Below, one piece after another: positions 55,187 to 63,818 of a DNA stretch of 64,000 nucleotides. How positions within the stretch are numbered: the first letter of the stretch is position 1; every line of letters starts with the position of its first letter. The notes under the pieces were generated by a model that saw only the letters and a program-made list of their open reading frames with translations, searched no databases and was not told where the DNA came from. The translations under genes were made by a program, and so were the position numbers. Source of the stretch: Lysobacterales bacterium. Lineage in GTDB: Bacteria; Pseudomonadota; Gammaproteobacteria; Xanthomonadales; SZUA-5. The stretch is from assembly GCA_019187485.1 (NCBI GenBank), contig JABAQR010000016.1, forward strand, positions 25,964-89,963, read 5' to 3'.

Positions 55187-56002
55187 TCAGAGGAACAGGT
55201 CCGGCAGCAACTTCATCCCAGGCTGCACCGCATAGCGCTCGAAGTCCGTGACGCCGGCTGCGCGCAGCACGTCTTCGTCGATCAGGAAGGCGCCGGTGCG
55301 GGCGCGGCTGGGGGTGGTCAGGATCGCGTGCGCGGCGTCGGCCATGATCTGCGGCGTGCGACAGCGCGCGGGATCGACACCGGGAATCATCGCGAGCGCC
55401 GCGGTGTGGATCACCGTGCGCGGCCACAGTGCGTTGATCGCGATGCCTTCGTTTGCGAACTCGGCGGCCATGCCGAGCACGCACTGGCTCATGCCGTACT
55501 TGGCCATCGTGTAGGCCACGTGCGGGCCGAACCAGCGTGGGTCCATGTTGAGCGGCGGCGACAGCGTCAGGATGTGCGGATTGGCGGACTTCTTGAGGTG
55601 CGGGAGGCAGGCCTGGCTGACCAGGAAGGTGCCGCGCACATTGACGCCGAACATCAGGTCGAAGCGCTTCATCGGCGTGTCCAGCGTGCCGGTCAGGCTG
55701 ATCGCGCTGGCGTTGTTGACCAGGAGGTCGATGCCGCCGAAGTGCGCGACCGCCTGGGCCACGGCGGCCGCCACCTCGGCTTCCTCCCGGATGTCGCAAC
55801 GGATCGCCAGCGCCTTGCCGCCGGCCGCCTCGATCGCCGCCGCCACGCTGTGGATGGTCCCCGGCAGCTTGGGGTGCGTGCGCTCGGTTTTGGCCGCGAT
55901 CACGACGTTGGCACCGTCGCGCGCCGCGCGCAGCGCGATCGCCTCGCCGATGCCGCGCGAGCCGCCGGTGATGAGCAGGGTCTGGTTTTTCAGCGTGGCC
56001 AT
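55187..56002 (-). CDS. SDR family oxidoreductase (HSDL2-like)
   Basis: A 271-residue classical short-chain dehydrogenase. LLITGGSRGIGEAIALRAAR at residues 9-28 is the cofactor loop (TGxxxGIG). IDLLVNNASAISLTGTLDTP near 91 and the YTMAKYG active site with YxxxK near 161 are present, although the catalytic Ser block reads TLSPPLNMDP. This variant is usual in HSDL2-like enzymes of unknown substrate. AKTERTHPKLPGTIHSVAAA also fits that group. It is not obviously part of the glycan locus. Confidence 0.87.
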   Translation of the reverse strand: MATLKNQTLLITGGSRGIGEAIALRAARDGANVVIAAKTERTHPKLPGTIHSVAAAIEAAGGKALAIRCDIREEAEVAAAVAQAVAHFGGIDLLVNNASAISLTGTLDTPMKRFDLMFGVNVRGTFLVSQACLPHLKKSANPHILTLSPPLNMDPRWFGPHVAYTMAKYGMSQCVLGMAAEFANEGIAINALWPRTVIHTAALAMIPGVDPARCRTPQIMADAAHAILTTPSRARTGAFLIDEDVLRAAGVTDFERYAVQPGMKLLPDLFL

Positions 56003-56095
56003 GCGTCACCGTCAATGGTCGAGAGCACCGATGCTACCCGTTGCCAACGCGGAGGCGCGGAGGCACGATGGTCCTCCCCCAGCGGGAGTCCACTC

Positions 56096-56374
56096 ATGGC
56101 CCATCGGCGGCAGTTCCTGGTGTTCATCTCGACCGGCTTGTTCTCCGCCACCGCATTCGGCGCCAATGGCCTCTGCTGCCGCCCGGCGCTGCGCCTCGCG
56201 GAGAACCCACCCGAGGCGCAGGAGTACTACATCTGCCTGGAGTGCGAAACGCCCTGCTACACCTTCGAGGAAGAAGCCGGCAAGCTCATCGAAGCCCTTT
56301 GTCAGGCATGCGGCAATGACGACGTGGAGAAGTTCGTGACGCCCGCGGAGGCGCAGGAGTTAGGATCCCCATAA
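56096..56374 (+). CDS. Small Cys-rich protein with a twin-arginine-like leader
   Basis: A 92-residue protein I do not recognise. The N-terminus MAHRRQFLVFISTGLFSATA has a twin-arginine start followed by a hydrophobic stretch and A-F-G-A, resembling a Tat signal. Seven Cys follow, in LCCRPA, CLECETPC and CQACGND, suggesting binding of a metal or iron-sulfur cluster. It is encoded alone, in the orientation opposite to its neighbours. A cytoplasmic zinc ribbon is also possible. Confidence 0.6.
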   Translation: MAHRRQFLVFISTGLFSATAFGANGLCCRPALRLAENPPEAQEYYICLECETPCYTFEEEAGKLIEALCQACGNDDVEKFVTPAEAQELGSP

Positions 56375-56494
56375 GCCACGGCAATCGCCTTCGGTGCGCA
56401 CCTGAAGGGACACACCCGCCGGGCCAACACATGAGGGGGTCGACGCAGCCGGGTTTGGCCGCCGGCAGTTGGAGCGTGCCACAGGCTGCCGCGA

Positions 56495-57106
56495 TCACTC
56501 CGCCCTTGGTTCCTCGCTGCGAAACCTGGGCAGGGCCTCGACGATGCGTTGCAGGCGCTCGTGCGGGTCGGTGAGTTCCAGCAGTTGCTGCTTCTCGCCG
56601 AGTTCGAAGGGCAGCAGTTCGGCGAGTCGGAAACTGACCCAGGAGGCGTCGTCGAGTTCGGCCTTGGTCGGTTCCGGCGCGCCCTCGATCAGGTTCTCGA
56701 CCAGCCCCTGCGCCAGGCGTGCCAGCAGGAAGTACTCCGGCGGCAGCGGCAGCCGCGGCTCCTCCGGCCACAAGCTGAGGCGGCCGATCAGCAGGCCGTC
56801 GTGGTGGGCGTGCGCGTGGTCGACGTGGAAACGCGCCCCGCCCTCGCAGCGGATGCCGAGCAGGCCGTCCGGCAGGGTGTCGAAATCGACGATCCGCGCG
56901 AGCGTGCCGACCGCGAGCGCCGAGGCCGCTTCGCCGGATTCGCGGCCGCGCAGCAGCAGGGTCACGCCGAAGGGGCGGTCGTCGCGGGTGCAGTCGCGCA
57001 CCATCGCGAGGTAGCGCGGTTCGAAGATGCGCAGCGCCAGCGAGCCGCCGGGAAAGAGCACGGTGGACAGCGGGAACAGCGGGTACTCATCGGCGCGCAG
57101 GCTCAA
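56495..57106 (-). CDS. LON substrate-binding domain protein
   Basis: A 203-residue protein consisting only of the N-terminal LON domain (PF02190). YPLFPLSTVLFPGGSLALRI near residue 7, FEPRYLAMVRDCTRDDRPFG, VGTLARIVDFDTLPDGL and LLPFELGEKQQLLELTDPHE are family motifs. It has no ATPase or protease domain. The only start before the domain is a TTG at 57106 that overlaps the mpl stop (TTGA), so it is translationally coupled to mpl. Its function is unknown in most bacteria. Confidence 0.87.
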   Translation of the reverse strand: MSLRADEYPLFPLSTVLFPGGSLALRIFEPRYLAMVRDCTRDDRPFGVTLLLRGRESGEAASALAVGTLARIVDFDTLPDGLLGIRCEGGARFHVDHAHAHHDGLLIGRLSLWPEEPRLPLPPEYFLLARLAQGLVENLIEGAPEPTKAELDDASWVSFRLAELLPFELGEKQQLLELTDPHERLQRIVEALPRFRSEEPRAE

Positions 57107-58488
57107 GGCTGCGTTCCCAGGCGCTGCAACAGTCGCTGTGCAGCGCCCTCGAAGCCGCCATTGCTCATGAACACCACATGCTCGCCTCCGCGCAGGCTGG
57201 TTTGCACGCCATCCAGCAGATCGGCCACGCTGGGCGCGATGGCGAGGCGCGCGCCGATGCTCGCGAGTGTCGCGGCGGCGTCCCAGCCCAGCTCCGGGCG
57301 CGCCAGCACATGCACGGCGTCGGCCGCCGCGAAGGCCGCGGGCAGCGCGGCGGCATGCGCGCCCTGGCGCATCGAGTTGCTGCGCGGTTCCATGACGGCG
57401 ACCAGGCGAGCGGAGCCGATCCGCGCGCGCAGTCCTTCCAGGGTGGTCGCGATCGCGGTCGGGTGGTGCGCGAAATCGTCGTAGATGGCGACGCCCGCGG
57501 CAGTGCCCACCCGCTCCATGCGCCGGCGCACGCTGCCGAAGCCGGACAGCAGCGCCAGCGAGGCCGACGGTTCGCAGCCGACCACGGCCGCCGCGGCGAT
57601 CGCGGCCACGGCATTGGCGACATTGTGGCGGCCGGTCAGTGACCAACTCGCGTCGCCGACGGCGACTTCGCCGCGCCACAGGCGGAAGCGCGAGCCGTCT
57701 GCAGACAGCAACTCGCCGCGCCAGTCCAGACCCGTGGCCTCCAGCCCGAAGCGTTCGGCCGGCGTCCAGCGGCCCATGCGCAACACCTCGGCGAGCGCCG
57801 CATCTTCGCCGTTGACGATCAAGCGGCCGTTGCCGGGCACGCTGCGCACCAGGTGATGGAACTGGCGCTGGATGGAAGCCAGGTCCGGGAAGATGTCGGC
57901 GTGGTCGTATTCCAGGTTGTTGAGGATCGCGACGGTTGGCCGGTAATGGACGAACTTGCTGCGCTTGTCGAAGAAAGCCGTGTCGTACTCGTCGGCCTCG
58001 ATGACGAAGTCCTCGCCCTTGCCGAGGCGCGCGGAGACCGGGAAGTCCTGGGGCACCCCGCCGATCAGGAAGCCGGGATCGCGGCCCTGGCGGTCGAGCA
58101 GGTAAGCGAGCAGGGCGGTGGTGGTGGTCTTGCCGTGGGTGCCGGCGACCGCGAGCACGCGTCGGCGGTGCAACACATGCCGGGCCAGCCATTCGGGGCC
58201 GCTGGTGTAGGCCAGGCGCGCATCCAGCAGGTACTCGACTGCCGGATTGCCACGCGAGAGCGCGTTGCCGATCACCACTTCGCTCGGCGCGGGCTGCAGG
58301 TGCGCGGCTTCGTAGCCCTGCGCGAGGGCGATGCCGAGAGCTTCCAGCTGGGTGCTCATCGGCGGGTAGACGTCGCGGTCGCTGCCGGCGACACGCAGGC
58401 CGGACTCGCGCGCGATGGCCGCGATGCCGCCCATGAACGTGCCGCAAATGCCGAGGATGTGCAGGTCGGCGCCGGAGCAGGAGCTCAT
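57103..58488 (-). CDS. mpl: UDP-N-acetylmuramate:L-alanyl-gamma-D-glutamyl-meso-diaminopimelate ligase
   Basis: Peptidoglycan recycling ligase that joins a recovered tripeptide to UDP-MurNAc. The 461-residue Mur ligase begins with LHILGICGTFMGGIAAIARE near residue 8. VLAVAGTHGKTTTTALLAYL near 107 is the ATP loop, EADEYDTAFFDKRSKFVHY near 160 is the Mpl-specific block, and TGRHNVANAVAAIAAA near 273 and YDDFAHHPTAIATTLEGL near 328 follow. The ATG at 58488 gives the standard family length; the four bases shared with the next upstream gene couple translation. Confidence 0.95.
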   Translation of the reverse strand: MSSCSGADLHILGICGTFMGGIAAIARESGLRVAGSDRDVYPPMSTQLEALGIALAQGYEAAHLQPAPSEVVIGNALSRGNPAVEYLLDARLAYTSGPEWLARHVLHRRRVLAVAGTHGKTTTTALLAYLLDRQGRDPGFLIGGVPQDFPVSARLGKGEDFVIEADEYDTAFFDKRSKFVHYRPTVAILNNLEYDHADIFPDLASIQRQFHHLVRSVPGNGRLIVNGEDAALAEVLRMGRWTPAERFGLEATGLDWRGELLSADGSRFRLWRGEVAVGDASWSLTGRHNVANAVAAIAAAAVVGCEPSASLALLSGFGSVRRRMERVGTAAGVAIYDDFAHHPTAIATTLEGLRARIGSARLVAVMEPRSNSMRQGAHAAALPAAFAAADAVHVLARPELGWDAAATLASIGARLAIAPSVADLLDGVQTSLRGGEHVVFMSNGGFEGAAQRLLQRLGTQP

Positions 58489-59006
58489 GAGAGCGGGAAC
58501 ATCCGCGTGGCCAGTTCGTTGAACAGCATGAACAGGCCGAGCGCCATCGGCAACGTGTACCAGATCTTGAGGTTCAGGGCGTGACGCAGCACATGCGCGT
58601 CGATGACGATGCTCCACAGCAGCAGCGACAGATAACCCAGTTGCAGGAACTGCACGTCCAGCGCCACCGAGTCGCCGGGCGTGCGCACCAGCGCGGCGGC
58701 GATCGGCAGCATCACGAAGGTCAGCAGCACGCTCACCGCGAACAGCGCGATCGCGGTCTGCACCCAGCGATCACCTCGCCGGAACGACGCCAGCACCGCA
58801 TAGATCATGCCCAGGCGCAACAGCAAGCGGCCCAACAGCGGCGCGAGCAGGATTTCCGTCCCCAGCGCCTGCAGGAACAGCAGGCTGGACAGCAGGTCCA
58901 GCGACAGCAGTTGCAGCAGCAGCAGGGTCGAGCGCGGCGCATCTGCGGGCGAGGCGCGCAACTGGATGAGATCCAGGGTAAAGCGCAGCAGCGCGAACGG
59001 GTTCAT
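58485..59006 (-). CDS. Hypothetical membrane protein
   Basis: A 173-residue protein with about five hydrophobic segments and short charged loops. The Leu-rich helices around LLLLQLLSLDLLSSLLFLQA, LLRLGMIYAVLASF, FAVSVLLTFVMLPIAAALV and LGYLSLLLWSIVIDAHVL suggest a small inner-membrane protein. I do not recognise the family. It overlaps the mpl start by four bases, so it is co-translated with mpl and the LON-domain protein. Its role is unknown. Confidence 0.72.
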   Translation of the reverse strand: MNPFALLRFTLDLIQLRASPADAPRSTLLLLQLLSLDLLSSLLFLQALGTEILLAPLLGRLLLRLGMIYAVLASFRRGDRWVQTAIALFAVSVLLTFVMLPIAAALVRTPGDSVALDVQFLQLGYLSLLLWSIVIDAHVLRHALNLKIWYTLPMALGLFMLFNELATRMFPLS

Positions 59007-59194
59007 CGGGGCCGCATGCTCGTGTGGGCGCGCCGGAGATCGTGATCGTGCAGCGAGGAGACTGCCGCAAGCTCCGAGCGGGGGGCCGCGCGAGCGCGGA
59101 CGTCGCGGCCAACGCCGCGCGCATGCGCGGTCGGCTGGACTCCGTCCCTGGGCCTGTGCCCACACGACGTATCCGGGCGAGGCATCATCGCGGC

Positions 59195-59425
59195 ATGCAT
59201 TCCTGTCCGACCCTCATCGACGCGCGTGGCCTCAACTGTCCCGAACCGCTGGTGATGGCCCGGCGCAGCCTGCGCGGCGCGGCCCCGGGTACGCTGATCG
59301 AGATCCTCGCGACCGATCCGCTCGCGGCGCTCGACATCGAGGCGCTGTGCGTGCGTGGCGCATGCATCTACCGCGGCTGCAGCGAGGCCGATGGCGTGCT
59401 GCACATCCGCATCGAGGCGCCCTGA
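59195..59425 (+). CDS. tusA: TusA-family sulfur carrier protein
   Basis: A 76-residue protein with the TusA fold. LIDARGLNCPEPLVMARRSL at residues 7-26 carries the CPxP motif whose Cys takes persulfide sulfur. LIEILATDPLAALDIEALC follows as usual. It probably serves in tRNA 2-thiouridine synthesis or other sulfur transfer. The ATG at 59195 fits the family length. It is transcribed opposite to its neighbours and is convergent with adk. Confidence 0.92.
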   Translation: MHSCPTLIDARGLNCPEPLVMARRSLRGAAPGTLIEILATDPLAALDIEALCVRGACIYRGCSEADGVLHIRIEAP

Positions 59426-59432
59426 GTCCGGT

Positions 59433-59990
59433 TCAGAGCGCCGCGACGATGCGTTCGAGGATCTCCTCGACGCTGCCTTCGCCGGGCACGCGCACCAGGG
59501 TGCCGCGTCGCTGGTAGAAATCGATCACCGGTGCGGTCTGGTCGGTGTACACGTGCAAACGATGCGCAACCGCCTCCGGATTGTCGTCGGCCCGGCCCTC
59601 GGCCTGGGCGCGCCCGGCGAGTCGCCCGAGCAGCGTGGCCTCGGCCACATCGAGCTGGACCGCCCGCTGCACCGGCAATTGCAGTCGACCGAGGAGCGCG
59701 TCCAGGGCCCGTGCCTGCGCAAGGTTGCGCGGGTAGCCGTCGAGGATGAAGCCGCGTTGCACGTCGTCGGTGCGGAAGCGCTCCTCGAGCATGCCGAGCA
59801 CGATCTCGTCGGACACCAGCGCGCCGGAGGCCATCACCGCCTTTGCCTGGAGCCCGAGCGGCGTACCCGCGGCGACCGCGGCGCGCAGGATCTCGCCGGT
59901 GGAGATGTGCGGTACCGCCAGACGCTGTTTCAGCAGCGTGGCCTGCGTTCCCTTGCCGGAACCGGGAGCCCCCAGAAGTACGATGCGCAT
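59433..59990 (-). CDS. adk: Adenylate kinase
   Basis: The 185-residue short form. MRIVLLGAPGSGKGTQATLL holds the P-loop, PHISTGEILRAAVAAGTPLG the AMP site, RGFILDGYPRNLAQARALDA the second AMP-binding block, and LGRLAGRAQAEGRADDNPEA the short lid. It catalyses 2 ADP = ATP + AMP. The missing long lid domain is normal for this group. The ATG at 59990 begins right at the P-loop strand; the frame is open further upstream. Confidence 0.95.
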   Translation of the reverse strand: MRIVLLGAPGSGKGTQATLLKQRLAVPHISTGEILRAAVAAGTPLGLQAKAVMASGALVSDEIVLGMLEERFRTDDVQRGFILDGYPRNLAQARALDALLGRLQLPVQRAVQLDVAEATLLGRLAGRAQAEGRADDNPEAVAHRLHVYTDQTAPVIDFYQRRGTLVRVPGEGSVEEILERIVAAL

Positions 59991-60195
59991 GCAATGGGTC
60001 TCGAAGACGTGGACGCGGGCACAGCCTGCCGGCACAACCACGGTGGCGAAATGCAAATGGAGGTCGAACCTAGCGTGGCGCGGCGAAGACTGTCAAACAG
60101 CAGGTTGCCGGGTGTTGATTCCTGCTTCCCGGTGGAAGAGCGACGCTACGGGAGCGCGGCCGCTCTTTCCGGCGACCCGCAACCGGGAACCCGCT

Positions 60196-61896
60196 TCACG
60201 TCTTCCGGTAGCGTCGATACACCGGCTCCCACACCTGCGCGCGGATGCGTGCGCGCAGGGTCTCGTCGTCGATCGGGTCGGCGGTGCCTTCAGTCATCGC
60301 CTGGCGCGCGGTGGCTTCGGCGACCGCGATCGCCACCGCACGCAACTGGTCGACTGGCGGCAGCAGGCGTGCGTTCGGGTCCAGGCGCGCCGGCGACAGC
60401 GCCGCGAGCGCGCGTCCGGAGGCCATGAACATCGAGTCGGTGACCCGTCGCGCGCCCGTCGCGAGCACGGCGAGGCCGACGCCCGGGAAGATGTAGGAGT
60501 TGTTGGTCTGGTTGATCGGGATGTCGCGGCCGTTCCACGGCACCGGCGGGAACGGGCTGCCGGTGCCGACCAGCGCACGCCCGTCGGTCCAGGCGATCAC
60601 GTCCTCCGGCTTCGCTTCGGTGCGCGAGGTCGGGTTGGACAGCGGGAAGATGATCGGGCGCTCGACGTGGCGCGCCATCTCGCGAATCGCCTCTTCGGTG
60701 AAGGCGCCGGCTTGTCCCGACACGCCGATGATCACGCTCGGCTTCACGTTGACCATCACGTCGATCAGCTCGATGCGACCGGGCTCGCGCAGGGTCCAGC
60801 CGGCGACGGCCGCCTGCGGCTGCGCGAACTGGGCGCGGTCACCAGACACCTCGCGCAGGCCGCGCGCGACCAGGCCCTTGCTGTCGAGCACATAGAAGCG
60901 GCCGAGCGCCTGCTCGTGCGTGAGCCCGTCTTCTTCCATCGCCTTGACCAGCAGTCCGGCGATGCCGGTGCCGGCGGCGCCGGCCCCGACGATGCAGATG
61001 CGCTGTTCACGCAGCGGCTGGCCGGTGACGCCGATGGCCGCCATCAGGGTGCCGGCGGCGACCGCTGCGGTGCCCTGGATGTCGTCGTTGAAGGTGCACA
61101 GGCGGTCGCGGTAGCGCTCCAGCAGCACGCCCGCGTTGGCGCCTGCGAAGTCCTCCCACTGCAACAGCACGTCCGGCCAGCGCTCGTGCACCGCAGTCAC
61201 GAAGTCCTCGACGAAGGCGTCGTACTCGGCGCCGCGGATGCGCGCATTGCGCCAGCCGATGTACAGTGGATCGGCAAGGCGTTCGGCGTTGTTGGTGCCG
61301 ACGTCGAGGAAGATCGGCAGGGTGGCTTCCGGGTGGATGCCGGCGCAGGCGGTGTACAGCGAGAGCTTGCCGATCGAGATCCCCATGCCGCCGGCACCCT
61401 GGTCGCCAAGGCCGAGGATGCGCTCGCCGTCGGTGACCACGATCACCCGGACCTTGTCGTAGCGCGGGTCGGCGAGGATCTCGCGCATGCGATGGCGGTT
61501 CGGGTAGGACAGGAACAAGCCGCGTGGCCGTCGCCAGATTTCCGAGAAGCGCTGGCAGCCCTCGCCGACGGTCGGCGTGTACACCAGCGGCAGGGTCTCC
61601 TCGATGTGGCGCACCAGCAGCGCGTAGAACAGGGTCTCGTTGATGTCCTGCAAGTCGCGCAGGAAGGAATAGCGCTCGAAATTGGTCGCAAAACTGCGCA
61701 GCACCTGCATGCGCCGGCGGACCTGGTCCTCGAGGTTGCCGACCGAGGGCGGCAGCAGGCCGTGCAGCCGGAAATCGTGGCGTTCTTCCTCGGTGAAGGC
61801 GGTGCCCTTGTTCAGCAGCGGTCGATTGATCAGGTCGACACCGGTCAGCGCGGTTTCGATGATCCCGCTTTCCGGGCTGTGCACGACCTGGCTCAT
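60196..61896 (-). CDS. maeA: NAD-dependent malic enzyme
   Basis: Oxidatively decarboxylates malate to pyruvate. The 566-residue protein has GTAFTEEERHDFRLHGLLPP near residue 31, LPLVYTPTVGEGCQRFSEIW near 86 (active-site Tyr), ILGLGDQGAGGMGISIGKLS near 140 with the Lys, and FNDDIQGTAAVAAGTLMAAI near 252. The NAD-binding ICIVGAGAAGTGIAGLLVKA is near 288, and FPLSNPTSRTEA near 390. The long type, about 565 residues, matches MaeA/SfcA. The ATG at 61896 is the family start; repeat DNA lies directly upstream. Confidence 0.96.
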   Translation of the reverse strand: MSQVVHSPESGIIETALTGVDLINRPLLNKGTAFTEEERHDFRLHGLLPPSVGNLEDQVRRRMQVLRSFATNFERYSFLRDLQDINETLFYALLVRHIEETLPLVYTPTVGEGCQRFSEIWRRPRGLFLSYPNRHRMREILADPRYDKVRVIVVTDGERILGLGDQGAGGMGISIGKLSLYTACAGIHPEATLPIFLDVGTNNAERLADPLYIGWRNARIRGAEYDAFVEDFVTAVHERWPDVLLQWEDFAGANAGVLLERYRDRLCTFNDDIQGTAAVAAGTLMAAIGVTGQPLREQRICIVGAGAAGTGIAGLLVKAMEEDGLTHEQALGRFYVLDSKGLVARGLREVSGDRAQFAQPQAAVAGWTLREPGRIELIDVMVNVKPSVIIGVSGQAGAFTEEAIREMARHVERPIIFPLSNPTSRTEAKPEDVIAWTDGRALVGTGSPFPPVPWNGRDIPINQTNNSYIFPGVGLAVLATGARRVTDSMFMASGRALAALSPARLDPNARLLPPVDQLRAVAIAVAEATARQAMTEGTADPIDDETLRARIRAQVWEPVYRRYRKT

Positions 61897-61993
61897 CGAC
61901 GATTCCCTCACGCAGCCGACGACCGCCGACGATACGCCTGGTCCGTGTCGCGCGGCGCCGCCTGCCGCTCCACGAGAGGGAGAGGCGAGGGGA

Positions 61994-62237
61994 GAGGCGA
62001 GGACACCCGAGAGGCGAGGACACCCGCGAGTCTTCCGTTCTCCGACACCACCCCCAGAGGCGAGGGCAGAGGCGAGGACACCCGCGAGTCTTCCGTTCTC
62101 CGACACCACCGTCAGAGCTTCTCCGACAGCCCGCGTCAACCACCACCAGAGGCGAGGACACCCAGAGGCGAGGACACCCGCGAGTCTTCCGTTCTCCGAC
62201 ACCACCGTCAGAGCTTCTCCGACAGCCCGCGTCAACC
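61994..62237. repeat. REP-like tandem repeat array before the RAYT gene
   Basis: Five copies of GAGGCGAGGACACCC (61994, 62011, 62069, 62149, 62165) are present. Three of them are part of a 42-base unit ending TCTCCGACACCACC (62011, 62069, 62165). Two 73-base units (62069-62141 and 62165-62237) are nearly identical. The region between maeA (start 61896) and the transposase (62258) holds no other gene. Such arrays are substrates of REP-associated transposases. Confidence 0.85.
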
Positions 62238-62257
62238 TGCTGCGCCATGCTGCTCCC

Positions 62258-63268
62258 ATGACGCAAGCCCGCTCCTTGTTGGTCCCCGCCAATGCTCACG
62301 GTGTCTATCACTGCGTGTCGCGCTGCGTGCGCCGGGCCTGGCTGTGCGGTCGAGACCCGCTCACCGGCGCCGATCATGAGCATCGCCGGCAGTGGGTCGA
62401 AGACCGCCTGGCGCAACTGGCGGAGCTGTATGCCGTCTCGATCTGGGCCTACGCGGTGATGAGCAATCACCTGCATGTGGTGATCGAGATGCACGCCGAC
62501 ATCGCCCACGCCTGGAGCGCGGAGGAGATCGCCACGCGCTGGCTGGGGCTGTATCCGCCGGAGGACGGTCAGTACGAGCCCGCCAAGGCGCAGATCGTGG
62601 CCAACCATGACCGTTTGGCGGTTCTGCGCTCCCGTCTCTGCAGCCTCTCGTGGTTCATGAAGTCGCTGAGCGAGCCGATCGCCCGGCGCGCGAATGGCGA
62701 GGATCACTGCAAAGGTCGGTTCTGGGAGGGCCGGTTCCGCTCCCAGGTGCTGCTCGACGAGACCGCCGTGCTGTCGGCGATGGCCTATGTAGACCTCAAC
62801 CCGATCCGCGCCGGCATGACCTCGCACCTGGAGGGGTCCGTCCACACCAGCATCTGCAAGCGCATCCGCGCCATCGAGTTGGAACCGCGTCCGCAGACGC
62901 AGTCGACTTTTTGCGACGTGGCTCCACCGCCGAGCAAGCTCGCGCGAAAGCCTGAGTTGGCGCCGGTACTCGGCATTCGCGGCCTGTCGGTGACGGCGCT
63001 ATCGACCACCGAGTACATCGAACTGGTCGACGCGACCGGTCGCCGATGGCACCCCAACAAGCGCGGACGGATCACGGGAAAGCTACCGGCCGTCCTTGGA
63101 CGCCTGGGCATGGACGCCAGCCAATGGATCGACCGCGTCCGCGCGGTCAAGCCCGGTCGCGGGTTCTGTCGCGTGATCGGCAGCGAGAGCGCGCTCCTCG
63201 ACAAAGCCGCCGAGATCGGCCAGCGCTGGCTGCGCGGCCTGGGCGTGTCGCGTTCGCTCTCGAACTGA
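62258..63268 (+). CDS. REP-associated tyrosine transposase (RAYT)
   Basis: A 336-residue Y1/HUH-type transposase-like protein. YHCVSRCVRRAWLCGRD near residue 16, WAYAVMSNHLHVVIEMHADI near 62 (the HxH metal site), HDRLAVLRSRLCSLSWFMKS near 110, CKGRFWEGRFRSQVLLDETA near 150 and MAYVDLNPIRAGMTSH near 173 are RAYT motifs. It belongs to the long subgroup with a C-terminal extension. It is thought to process the REP-like hairpins beside it, found both upstream (61994-62237) and, inverted, downstream (63402-63457). Confidence 0.9.
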   Translation: MTQARSLLVPANAHGVYHCVSRCVRRAWLCGRDPLTGADHEHRRQWVEDRLAQLAELYAVSIWAYAVMSNHLHVVIEMHADIAHAWSAEEIATRWLGLYPPEDGQYEPAKAQIVANHDRLAVLRSRLCSLSWFMKSLSEPIARRANGEDHCKGRFWEGRFRSQVLLDETAVLSAMAYVDLNPIRAGMTSHLEGSVHTSICKRIRAIELEPRPQTQSTFCDVAPPPSKLARKPELAPVLGIRGLSVTALSTTEYIELVDATGRRWHPNKRGRITGKLPAVLGRLGMDASQWIDRVRAVKPGRGFCRVIGSESALLDKAAEIGQRWLRGLGVSRSLSN

Positions 63269-63818
63269 GAGCGACAGCCCGTCCTTCTCGGCGCCGCGGG
63301 CGCCTGGGGGCGTTGGCTTTGGTCAGCCCAACCCGTTGAAAACATGAAGGATTCGGCAGCGACCGGCACGTGCGTCTGCGTTCCGCGGCGATGGAATCGA
63401 CGGGTGTCCTCGCTTTCGCTCTTTCGCTTTCGCTCCAGGTGTCCTCGCTTTCGCTCCACAGGTCCACGAGCAGCACCGTGGCGCGCGTGTGCATCGCCAG
63501 CACCAGGCGTGTACCCGCGCGGTAGGAAAGCACCCGGAACCAGAGGTCCTGCCAGCGCCCGCGCAAGCAGCCGACATCGCCGACGCCGCAAATGCCGGGT
63601 GGCGACGCCAGGACCGCCCGCGCGTCCGGCCACCACTCGCGCAGGCGTCGCAAATCGCGCAGGTAGTCGAACACCGCCTGCGCGGGCAGTTCGAATTCGA
63701 GACCGGCGCGATGGCAGATCGAATCGGCCGCGGCGGGCTCCGACGCCGCAATGCAGCGGCGCCAGGCAAAGACGCACAACTCGGGCGCGAACCAGGCGTC
63801 GAAGGCATCGGCGGACAT
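63147..63818 (-). CDS. SRPBCC-like protein with C-terminus replaced by REP sequence
   Basis: The N-terminal about 120 residues (AGLEFELPAQAVFDYLRDLR, CLRGRWQDLWFRVLSYRAGT) look like an SRPBCC/START-type domain. From about 63457 the frame enters the REP repeats (WSESEDTWSESERAKARTPV) and then runs antisense to the RAYT gene to 63147, giving a foreign tail. The true 3' end was probably lost when the REP/RAYT unit arrived. The start ATG 63818 is in the right position for the domain. Whether the protein still folds is unknown. Confidence 0.5.
   Translation of the reverse strand: MSADAFDAWFAPELCVFAWRRCIAASEPAAADSICHRAGLEFELPAQAVFDYLRDLRRLREWWPDARAVLASPPGICGVGDVGCLRGRWQDLWFRVLSYRAGTRLVLAMHTRATVLLVDLWSESEDTWSESERAKARTPVDSIAAERRRTCRSLPNPSCFQRVGLTKANAPRRPRRREGRAVALSSRANATRPGRAASAGRSRRLCRGARSRCRSRDRTRDRA
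63402..63457. repeat. Inverted REP-like repeats after the RAYT gene
   Basis: Two copies of GGTGTCCTCGCTTTCGCT (63403 and 63438) are separated by a short TTTCGCTTTCGC run. Their complement contains GCGAGGACACC, the core of the units before the RAYT gene, so the two arrays face each other across the transposase. They run into the SRPBCC-like frame at 63147-63818. The last about 180 bases of the window hold no gene I can support. Confidence 0.75.

Noticed and set aside
53247..55235. Long plus-strand open frame across hemL
   Set aside because: The minus strand encodes complete HemL; the plus-strand product shows no domain.
61980..62240. Possible CRISPR array
   Set aside because: The units are of uneven length and spacing, the between-unit sequence is itself repeated, no cas genes are near, and a RAYT gene follows. 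REP repeats explain it better.
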